NCBI GenBank assembly: GCA_907163375.1
Contig: CAJQUW010016999.1
Span: 62,001 to 126,000 of the forward strand
Length of the DNA stretch: 64,000 nucleotides
Source: Prostheceraeus crozeri
Taxonomy: Eukaryota > Platyhelminthes > Polycladida > Euryleptidae
Direction: 5' to 3'
Shown here: piece after piece, positions 26,901-38,900 of the stretch
Position numbering within the stretch: the first letter of the stretch is position 1
Layout of the letters: every line of letters begins with the position of its first letter
The notes under the pieces: generated by a model
What the model was told of the DNA's origin: nothing
What the model saw: only the letters and a program-made list of their open reading frames with translations
Database searches by the model: none
Program-made: the position numbers and the translations under genes

Positions 26901-29900
26901 CATACAAAATTTCATTTTAGCCAAAAACTGCAATCTGCGTCCCATTGGATTCACATGTGTTTTTCTTTGATCCTGTTTGACAAGAAGAGGAACTCACTAG
27001 AACTCGGCAGACGTGCCGATTCGTAGTAGGCAAAGGGTGTACATTATTCTGTGAAAGTCTCACTTTCGGCCTCGTTCCCTGCAGAAACTCGTTCTGGCTG
27101 CCGGACTAGCAGAGTTCCATGCTTTTTCCAGTTAATCAGAAGTTGACAATATTTAGGCATCCTCTATACTGATTTCGTTACACGAACACCTACATATGCC
27201 AAGCCAACTCTCCCCGCCTCCTAAGCCAACTCACCCCACCTGTCCGCGACTACGAAAATGTTAAGCATATGGATTCTATTGACATTTATGAATGAGGCTT
27301 GGAGGAATGGCTAAGTACTGGTACTGAAACAAACCGGTCACAATACCGACAGTTTGCCTTCATTTATTAAGCAGTGACAGCGTATTTACAAAACATGCCT
27401 AGTCACCGCAGTCTCCCCTACCAAGATATTTGTTCATTTTATTTATCTTTTATTCTTTACAAGAGAAAAGGACGTGACTTCGAAGAGAATAGAGAACAGT
27501 AGCTGTTCGGACACCGAAGTTGACCTTCTTTGACTTCTTCATCATTAACAATCGCTTAAAATAAATAATTAAGTGCCTGTAATGTTAATCACGATTTTGT
27601 GTTGTTGGTCAACTAGTTTTTGTTATAGGTGACAGTCTTGCGTGCATAATAAGGTAGATATAGTTTACACCATCCAGTGAAGTACTGAGCCTTAATTACT
27701 AGTATGCAGACAAGGCATAGATGACTATACTGTAAATAATACTCGCTAATCAATTTATCAAATATCGATATCATTAAAATGTGCATTATAATAAGTCCTC
27801 CTGATAAGACGATATGCAAATGCCTTCATTCAGGTATTTAGTAAAGCACTTAGTGCATGGAACATTTACGTAATTGTTGAACCGAAAATTCTAAAAATAG
27901 ACCGCCACCCAAGAGAGATGATTGAAAAATAGACTGTCATGACAGATTATTACAGGTTTTACGGTATATTTCTTAGACACAGTTGTTAGATAACCCAGCG
28001 AACAGATTGATATGATTAACAGATATCAAAATGGACTTGACAAAACTGTCCAAGGGAATGCCACAAAATAAAATTTTAATAACAGAAGTAATTTCAGCAA
28101 CATACAAAGCCTTGGTTTCCATTAAAATTTTAGCCAAAAACTTAATAGCCTCTGACAGTTTGAGAGTGGGTCTATCTAGGCCTAGGTTCTACTTCTACGA
28201 ACTGTCAGAGACTATTGACTTTCTGGCTAAACTTTTAGAGAAACCTAGGCTTTATATGTTGCTGAAAACGGTTCTGTTACTTAAATGCCATTTTGAACTG
28301 GAACACATTGAACACGTTCTGTTCTACGATGCGAGGGTTGATCACATTCCAAGGGTTTATGATTTCAAGTAGAATCCTTAAGCAGTGATGTGGAGTCTGA
28401 GTCCAGAAATATATATTATAATAAGTCCTGCTGATAAGACGATATGGGCAATTGCACGGTAAAAACGACACGGAGGGCAAATTTTAAAACGCATTATTTT
28501 CTCTCAGTGACTTGTGTTTTCTTGAAAGGATATCCGAAGCCATTAGAACATCACAAAATTTTATCGCTTAGACACACCTCTTCTACTCATAAATTCAATT
28601 TTGGAATATCCCTTCTATTTTTAAAGATATAAAAAAATAACAATCCACATTGATTTTTGCAACAATGTAGGCAGTGTTAGAATGGAATTCCAGTAGTCTA
28701 TACAGCGTTATAATTATCATGATACACCTATGCGAAGCTCAAACAATATTTTCTTCAAGGATATAATTTCTCTTCCGATTTTTTTGACACGAGTTTATGA
28801 ATCTTAGCATAAATGTTCGTATCGTGACCAAATATCAACTATTATTTTATCATTCTACTGATCAATTTTATCTAGCGCAAATCTCTGCAGATGTAAATGA
28901 TGCCCTCGGTCTACCGTGACCTCGACCGAACTTTGATTATGAGGGGTTACATATTTACGACCGTCGAAGAAAATAAGATGATAGTATCGTCGTGACTGTG
29001 AGTAAAATTTCGTTCGCAACATGACCACAACTTCACCATTAATCCCATCCAGCAAACTTGAACTAGGAACAACTATGACAAGACCTTTCAGGGAAACAAA
29101 GAGAGAATATATCAATTCAGGAGAGCTTAAAAAATATGAATAGGCCTATAGGCAACAGGAAGAATATAACATGTTTCATGGTCACATTCGAGGCGAGATG
29201 AAAAAATATACCGATCACGACTGTCTATTGTGTAATCTACTTTCCACTGGTACGAATGTCAGATTTACTGTCCCCATGACAACTTCACGTGTATCAGAAA
29301 TCATGTAGATTGATTTGGAGCATTCCTTGAGAAACTGCACCTCATAATCATTATCACTAGAGATTGGATGAGATTCCGATGACGTATCTTGGTGTGCCAC
29401 ACGAACTTGATGCTGACACTAAGCGATGACCATCTCACACGACACGAACCTCGTTGAATTAATGGATGAGATCACAACTGCGTAGACGATTGAGAATGGC
29501 CGTCGAACTAGTAGCTGATTGTCTTTTGGCTATCCACAGATGACCTCCTGACACCGTCATCTTTGGCGCGTTTCTCACTAAAAATCTGGGTATAAAACTG
29601 GTGATAATTACAATCAATGTCACCGGACGACACGACCGTGCTACAATTTTACTGTTGCAACCGTTTGAACAGTGAACGAACAGTTGAGCACTCAGTACCT
29701 TGTAACGTCGGAGAGAACACAGTCCCAACCAACCGTTTTTGCAGAACCTCCGACCCGACAATACACCCATTACCATGCCCGACGGCAAAGACGTTCCAGC
29801 CTAATCAGCAACCATATTTCCTCGGCAAAATGATTCAGCAGCATGGTAGCGTAACCGGTTTTCTTGAATGTATGCAGTCCGTCACTCAAGAAGAACAGTT

Positions 29901-32900
29901 TTCTTGCCTTCCGATGTGACATTTTGATTCAATGATTGTCTGGCATATAATAGATCACTGATCGTTTTGAGTGATCCAGATCGTCACTGACACATCACCC
30001 CCAAGCACCCCACACGGCAAGCTAGGGCAGTCGTTGAACTAGAATCTACGCAGATAATAAACAAAGACAACGGTTTCTTCTGCTTCCAGTGGGCGCTCTG
30101 CACCTCCTCTGGAAGGACTGATGCATTTTTCACTGCAAGTCAAAGTGAACCATAAGCGTTCTGAGGATGCCAGCATATTTGTCCATGCGTACATTGCTAT
30201 GGTGATTTCTTTTCAGTAGTTGATGCAGCAGGAACTGTTGCAAGTAAAGCTTGGAAATGCTCACTCCTACTTCGCATTGCTGGACATAGAATTGTGTCGT
30301 GGCAAGCAATAGACTCGCCAGAGAAGCCTTTCGCCATCTCTAGACTGTAACAGTCAAATCCACCAAAAATTCCCCTTGGTCGAACGCGTCTCCGATATTC
30401 GTTGACACATTGGCACACTCGTCGCATGTTTACTTCAGCAATCTGCTTAGCATCAGGAACACAGTGCATTGTCAACACATCCAATTAGAATGAAACACGG
30501 TAAATGTCGTCAATCCGCAGCTGAGGCAGGGCCATTTAGCAAGCACGTAAAAGTATTCAATGAAGCAACACAGCAGCACACGTTCGTGAAAATGAACTTG
30601 TAATGCCAAAAAAACGACGACAGCCAATAGATATCGATGCCCAACACGAAGCAAATGTTCCGAAAATGAAATTATTACTTTATCGTTATACAAAAAAGAA
30701 TGCAATGGAGCGCGTTTGTGACAGAATTCTTTTCCGAATATGTTTCTGATGAATTGGACAAAATGTTCTACGTGACCGCACTTCTCGAACATAAGAACTG
30801 CAAGAAATCAAACGTTTCTAGATTCTTTTTCAGCATTTAAGTTGATCAAATAGGCATACTAGTCTAGTCAATCAGAGCAAATTTCGTGAATGTGAATCCA
30901 GAGCTTGGAGGATATTACCGTTTACATTTTTTCCGAATAAGTCGTGTCCGTCTGTTTCGTTCGTGACCATTCAACTATTGTATTTTAAACCATCAAATAC
31001 ACATTTTTTCATCGGGTTTGGCTAGTGTTTCAAAACATGACTATTGCAGCCAATTCCAATAAAGTTATATTATCACCGGATCGCAATAGGTTAGGAATGA
31101 CAATCAGAAATGTAACAATAAATCCTGCAAAGTTCGTTCGTGACTGCGTGGAATTGCCCATATGCAAATGCCTTCAATCAGGTATTTAGTAAAGCACTTA
31201 GTGCATGGAACATATACGTAATTGTTGAACCGAAAATTCTAAAAATAGACCGCCACCCAAGAGAGATGATTGAAAAATAGACTGTCATGACAGTTTATTA
31301 AAGGTTTTACGGTATATTTCTTAGACACAGTTGTTAGATAACCCAGCGAACAATTGTTGCGGAGATTGATATGATTAACAGATATCAAAATGGACTTGAC
31401 AAAACTGTCCAAGGGAATGCCACAAAATAAAATTTTAATAACAGAAGCAATTTCAGCAACATACAAAGCCTAGGTTTCCATTAAAATTTTAGCCAAAAAC
31501 TTAATAGCCTCTGACAGTTTGAGAGTGGGCCTATCTAGGCCTAGGTTCTACTTCTACGAACTGTCAGAGACTATTGACTTTCTGGCTAAACTTTTAGAGA
31601 AACCTAGGCTTTATATGTTGCTGAAAACGGTTCTGTTACTCAAATGCCATTTTGAACTGGAACACATTGAACACGTTCTGCTCTACGATGCGAGGGTTGA
31701 TCACATTCCAAGGGTTGATGATTTCAAGTAGAATCCTTAAGCAGTGATGCGGAGTCTGAGTCCAGAAATGAATAGGTCTCAGACTCCTGAAAAAACATGT
31801 GTAGGCCCGACCAATGATGCTTCTCAGAGATGAGTGAATGACTGATTAACTGTTTGGACGTCTAAAAATTGCAATTTCTTTAAGTAGAATCGTGAAGATA
31901 ATACCACATTAGAAATGGCATCAATATGAGACGATGGTTGGCGGCTGAAATCGGTTCGAACAAATGAAGACAAACCGAGCAAGCGGCTCTGCTTAGTGAA
32001 ATCTCTGCAACTTCCCTTTTTATACATAAGAAAATTGTTTTGTATTATCTATCTGCTTCCTCCTGTCACTGATGACCAGCTTTATTTTGATTTTCTCTTA
32101 GATTGAATGGAGAATATTTGGAAATACTTTACTGTACTCGTACAAATGAAGCCAAGGTGTATCTCTTACGGTACAATCCGTCAGTACCGGACTTGAAATG
32201 CTGTCTGTACTGCAGATTACTGTAAAGAAAGTTTCCTTGCTTGAGATAGCTTCAATAAGAGATTCAGATGGATCGCATGTCACAAATAAATCATCACATG
32301 GATGTAACTTTACTGATAATTGAAAAATCAATTCAATATCTCTGATCAAATCACATGAGAAACGAATAATTCGGCATCATGTTATTGTTCTTTTATTGCG
32401 TTGTGGAGACGGCACTTGCAAAATAGGTACACTCTGCATTCTTGCTCAACCCTATCCTCCACGGGTTATGAAGCACACTGATTTCCCGAGAGTGTGGCGA
32501 ATTGTCGGGCCCTCCTTAACTAGTACATATAAAATTCATGGAAAAATGCACTTCGTGTGTGAACCTTCTAGTGACATCTGTTTCATCTAACTCCTTCAGC
32601 TTCGAACTATCCCAGAATCAAAAGCAATTCAAGACGATAACGTTGTGTGAAAACTTCCAAAATGACTATTGAGCCAAATTTTCCGCCTACTCTTTTTTTG
32701 TGCACGATTTCCTGTCTAGCTTTAAAGCGATACCGCATTTGGTTAACAAATATCTACTACTCTTAAAAACATTGATAGTACTCAGCATTCAACTGAATTT
32801 TTAGTAGAGTGCAAATATATTCTGATGTTGAACTTGAAACCATACCACTATGCTTGAATACATGTAATACCATACCGCCCCCCTTCGAGTTTTTGAAGTA

Positions 32901-35900
32901 GCATTTTCAATATCAAGCCGACTTTTGAAAACTCTAGTTTTAGCGCATTTACAAACCATTCATCAATAATTGTTCAATTCATCAAATTACTGGAGGGTCG
33001 CATTTATGAACTACAGTATAATAAAAGTACTTTTTTTGAAGCTCTGAACATTACCACTGTTGCGAACATTTTGTGTTATAACTTACATTACAATTCAATG
33101 AACGCCTCGCTTTTAAAATCAGAACAGTGTCATATAAATATGAGTCTCTGAATTGCATCATGATTATTAATCATACCATAGACATCAGAAATTCAGACAT
33201 TATGCAAATATACTGAAACCGCAGAGTGGACCACCTGCAGGACACATTCAAGTGGTCCAAACGAAGAGGACAAATGATTACCTAAATTTTTCCACGAGAG
33301 ATCGCTTAATGGTCCTGTTATAAAGGTGGTCTAGAAAAGAAGCTTTACTGCTCTTGCGTACTTTATTAACACATTATTAGTAATGGCATTTTAAACAGTC
33401 TTTCTGTGTATTTTGCTAATCATTTGAAATTGAATGTACCATCCACTTGTGTCTTATGAAGACTGAGAAATGACTAGGTAACATTAGTGGATCGATTTAA
33501 TTACCTGTATGTCGCTTCACAAGATCCTCCAATCCGTCTTCTTTCGCCGAGCTGCACGAATTACTTTCTGGAAGAGAAGCGAAATATTGAAGACTATCAT
33601 CACGTAGGGGGTCGAGGATAGAAGAATAGGTTTCCGATTTTCTTGTATGTCACTGCGTAGTTCACTGAGCAGCAGCTAAAGTGCACACCACTGCTTCACA
33701 AGTATGGATTCAGTCTGATGACTCATCGATATCAGTGCTTCAATCATGATCGACAGAATGGTATCGAGGCAATTCCATTCTGCTGATATATCTCTACAAC
33801 GAACAGCTGATAAGCCATAGGAATGCTGAACACAGGTTCGCCTCACCGGAAAAAAAAACTCCAAGCAACTGCCAGGGCCGATAGACTTGTCGAGGCTAAC
33901 ATGACAATGCCCTCTGCCCGTCTACGCCGTTATGGAGTGAAAAGAGCAATTTCGGCAAGATCTTAAGCTCACAAGCAATAAAGCAAATCAAGCTGCACAG
34001 GAGAATGCTAGAAAGACCTAGCCGTTCACCCGCTCATGTTTCTGAACATGGGCTACGCAACACCGTACATTGCGCTGGCCATCACCATCAACCGATATGA
34101 AAGCTGTCGAAAATGCATGAATGTTTATGAAAAGAAATATATTCCTATGTAAAAAATCCCCCCAAAATTTAATCATGACTGCTGGAATGAAGGCCCACTG
34201 ATGTTTTTAATACGTCGACTCATCTTGAGCAGGTCAAAGCCAAGACGAGTAAATAGTCTCCTTAATTTACTTTCGCTATTAGCTTTTTAACTTGGTTCCA
34301 ATAAATCTTTTATATTAAATCATAAACTGGAAATTGTCTTTTGAGTGGTTATTCAGTGTCGACAGATCTTCGATTTTCATTTTCCCGGAGTTTTGAAGGG
34401 TTATCCCGGGTTACAGTTACATCGTTTTCTCAGGGTATTAAATTTGCTTTATAACTGACTGATAGGCATCAAAAGTCAACTACAAAAGATTAATTACATT
34501 TCTCTATTTGCCATGGTACTGAGAAACTCTTTCATCGTTGTCCATGCCCATGTTATCATTTTTGGAGATCAACTGTTGCATATTCAACTGGTGTCATTGT
34601 TATCATGCTTAAAAGTTTAGACCTATAATGTGTAACTTATGTTTGTTTAAATAAGATGCTATCACACGACTGAGCCAGACTCAGTTTCATGTAATTTACA
34701 TTTGTAATTTAGCCGATGTTGAATAATTTAGCGGCAATTATTCAAGTTTCACTTCGACACATTGTACAAAACACCTTCGTTCATGAGTTTTGAAAATTGC
34801 GTCATTTTTATGATGAATTATCGAATTTTATGATAATGGCAGGTGTGAATCTATGTTTAAAATCGTGAAGGTAAAGCATCTACAGACATTCAGTTATGCT
34901 CTCCCAAAAATTCACAAACTTTTCTGAAAAATTGTGAAATTCACAAACTTTTACAAACCGTACGAAACCTGGTTTTATGACAAGCCCCACATCTCAAAAT
35001 GAACGTTGGCCTGCTGCGAACAATGGCAGTGGTTCGCACGTCCATTCTGCTCAAGTTCGGGTAATGGGCATCGCGCTCGCTCCACCACCACAGAGGGTTC
35101 TCACAGCAGGCGGTTGGAATCATCGCAAATAAATTAAAAGAATGCTTTTTATGCATCCTTAATCGTCGTGGAATTAGCTGGATTCTAATAAGCTTGTCCC
35201 TAGCTATAGCAACCATCAAATTATATGAAAACGAATATTCACAATGAATAACTGCCATCAAGAAAATGAAGCACGAGTACGGCCGACACGAATGACAAGG
35301 CTTAGTACGCCACGAAATATTGTTCTCGTCAAGAACAAGTTCCTACATGCTGAGAGAAAAAATATCAACTTTGATAAATTTCGGAAGAAATCTGTATAGG
35401 CCTGCTTGCAAAGATTTCGAGGCAGAAAAATATGTATACCTCGATAAAAAAATCGGTGCAAAAAAGAATGAACTTCAATGCAACTGGAATGAAATAGATT
35501 AGAAGGCTTCCTACAAAAGCAAACTTTGATTAATTCGAAGAAAATAAAAATTTAGATTCGTAAAATATTTCGTCTAAACCTAGCTATGGCTCTTGATAAG
35601 AATGTCTGCAACGGATACTTCGTCTCGATTTTTTTTGTCGTTCATGGCGACAGAAAAATAATAGGACGCTATAGCGAATACAATCTATGAAAAACCTGAA
35701 GGGTCTAATTGGTACTGAATGTCTGATGTGTCAGATTACTGTCCTCTGACATCAGGAAAGATACATTCAGACAGATAGAATTGACACGAAGGATGTCAAG
35801 ATTTAATAGCGAAGATCAGCTTTAGCGAAGATCAGAACGTCAAAAGCGTCATTGAATTTTTGCTTAATTTTTGATTAAATGGGGACTATTTCGTAATATT

Positions 35901-38900
35901 CCAAACCAAATTAAAAATATAAGGGCAGGTTTCATCAGGGGTCTCACTCCAAAATCTTGGAATTTTGCCACTTTTCTTGCTAGGGCGGCAGAAAATTTTT
36001 TGCCGCTTGTTTTACCTTTAAAATGACAATAATGGAATTGCAGAATGAATATATACAACAAACAGTTTGCCGCTATATGTAAGATCATTTCATTCAATTG
36101 AAGGTCTTGGTATTACCCTAATGTGAACTCAAGCACTCACATGTAGTTTCCAAGTTCAGCATTTTTCGAAGAGACGTCGATGCTACCATAAAACGGCCAT
36201 CCGACTGATAGAAATTCTGCTGAATATTTGGAATTTTCATGAATGTGCTTTTATCGATATTTAAATTTATTTTTCAGCTGATCTCTGGTTTTTTCAATCT
36301 CATTTTAGTTAATCCACTGAAATTTAGCCCACAGAACTACCGATTTAATAATTAAACCGAGTTTATGACAGATGGTATGAGATCAAAATCTACATATTAC
36401 AGGGACATGTATATTGATTGACATGTCTATATCTGTTCAATGTAATTTTTCATTTCACATCTTTTGTGTTGAATGCCGCACGCCTAAAACTATCGGACCC
36501 TTTTGACTGACAATCTGTGAGACGAGTATTCAAAACAGCTCTGCAAGTATTGAAAATACACCCAAATAAACGCAATTCATGTTCCATCAGAGCTCTCACG
36601 GCATCTAATTCTATGTACCTTGCAAGCAGTACATTTTTACACAAAACTCTTTTTTTTCATAGAAGCCATCGATGGGACGTGATTCCGATCTCGCTATTTA
36701 TCTTATCCCCTCTCTCGATTGCTGTGTTTGTAATGTGACTCGTTCATAATTGTAGCTCATGGAATGTGATATGTAGGAGTTATATCAAGAAACCAGTCGA
36801 CTCCTAGTAATACAGTCTCATTGGATGATATCAACACATACATGATTGATTAAAACTACTAGATTTCTCATATCAACTGCCTCAAGAAGTCGTACCTCCA
36901 TTCCTCTGCTCTACACCCCTGGACCCGGACCCAACTGGACGCGAGAACGTAAGACTCCAGTTCATATCTCTATCAAATGAGATACTTCAAATATTATGGT
37001 TCGCTGAAATTAACAGACGATTTCCAGGATGTCCAAAGATTTGCGATAAATTGACATGCATTGAAGCATGAGGCGATAGTTTCGAAAACAGAAAATATGG
37101 CGAGTTTCCGAAACTAAGTACAGTCGAATCTCTACATAATTTCAAGGGAGCAGATAAAAAATTCACTATGAGGAGGCCAAAAATTTTGCTGAATATTTGG
37201 AATTTTTGTGAATGTGGCTTTTATCGATATTTAAATTTACTTTTCAACTGATCTCTGATTTTTTCAATTTCATTTTAGTTAGTCCACTGAAATTTAGCCG
37301 ACAGAACTACCGATTTAATAAGGTAAATTTGTGAGGAGGTTTTCTATAATTTAGTGTAATAGTGCTTTTAAAGTAAGCATATAAAGTCAAACTAACATAA
37401 AAAATAATTAAAACTAATACAATTATTTAGAAAACAAATTTATATAAGGATGATTATTAGTAATGCTGTATTGTATCACAATGTGTCATATTAAATGATA
37501 ATGTATACTCAAGATGCAAAATGTAACTAAGTACTATAGAATAACCAGTATTGCATACAGCAATACATACAAACGATGGAAATAACTGTCAATGCGAGTC
37601 TGTACAGTACGTCGCTCGTCAACAGATGCATTCATGTTTTCTACTCGACCAAAAGCTTGTTGATCAAGCTGGTCACTTTTCCTTTCAAGGAATTCCCTGA
37701 TCTGACACAACAGTCGGTACGCTTAAAAACGCGAAAAAGCGCAAGTAAACTTGAAACTACAGTAATGTTCGGCTATAATTGCTTGCGTTGTAATTGAAAA
37801 TCGTTTATAATTGAGAATCTTAAATTCTCGTTTGAAATTCCTATGCCTTACAAATATATTTTAATGCTTATAATTGATTTCTATATAATTGAATATATTT
37901 TGTTCCCCACTGATACAGTTTCACTTTACTATTGAATTGTGATGTAAAACATATGGGAAAGAGATCTGTGATTATCATCTATTTGAAGCGGCACCGTATC
38001 TGTTTTGGACATAATGGAAATCCTCTTCATCGGTGCACTCCCGCTGCGTGATCACACAAAGTCACAGGCCTGCAACCATGATCCATCCTTCCAAGGCGCT
38101 AATCAAGGTAAACAGAAGAAATCGCAGCAATTTCTCACCCACCTCCCTTATCAGATAATCTTTCGTCGTTCATCTTCGCTGCAGGCCTGTGACGAAAATC
38201 GATTTTGATAGGTGGAAATCGATTTTCGTGTGACCGACAGAATTGTGCAGCTCTAAACCATCAAATTCGATTTGATTTACATTTTCAACTTTGAAAGCAT
38301 GGAGACTACCACAAGCCAAAATAGAGCTTCAAGAGCCAGCCTCACTTACGCTGAAAAATACGAAATCATCAAACCACTGGACGGTGGACAGAAGCAGCCA
38401 CATTATGTATTGATTTGTATCTAAATTTAGATTGTAGACTCATAGACTTTAGTAACTTAGGAAACTTTGGAGTAGCAAGAATCATCGAACTACTCGCCCT
38501 GAATGAAGACAGTACACGGGATGCGCATTAATTACAAAGCATAATTAAAGATCAATAACGCAGAGGTTGAGACAACAAAGGGACCAAATAATGTATTATG
38601 AAGAGGTTCACTATGTAGAAATATGTAGCAAGCACGAAGTATACCACTTTTGATGGGATCAAAAATTTAGTTCACTTTGTGGAGGTTCACTATACAGAGG
38701 TTAGACTGTATAGAAATGACGGCTGAGAAGAAAATGTGTGTAAATTATCAGTAATTCTTGATTTCACAATGATGTCTAATTCTATTGAACCGTCAGCAAA
38801 TCATCCACTTGACTACAAATACTATTCGCAATCCCGAATGTTTTGCCATTTTTTACTTTTTTTCAATTTTTTGCCATTATCTCAAATTTTTGTTTTTTAT

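Larger units (their letters stand above)
20436..33504 (-). other. ZNHIT3 intron 3 (13.1 kb)
   Basis: Contains the Harbinger-like MITE (23217-23703), a candidate transposon bounded by GGGGTGAGTTGGC motifs (24855-27237) with fold-back copy 2 nested in it, and the duplicated fold-back family at 27812-28410 and 31160-31769. Open frames at 29617-29919 and 30197-30792 have no motif I can name. The remainder shows nothing. Confidence 0.6.

Noticed and set aside
28031-28372. 113-codon ORF as a protein-coding gene
   Set aside because: It lies inside an imperfect palindrome of a dispersed repeat, and the second copy has a stop codon.
30197-30792. Two consecutive minus-strand open frames of about 100 codons
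   Set aside because: No domain recognised, no splice-site support, and composition like the surrounding intron.
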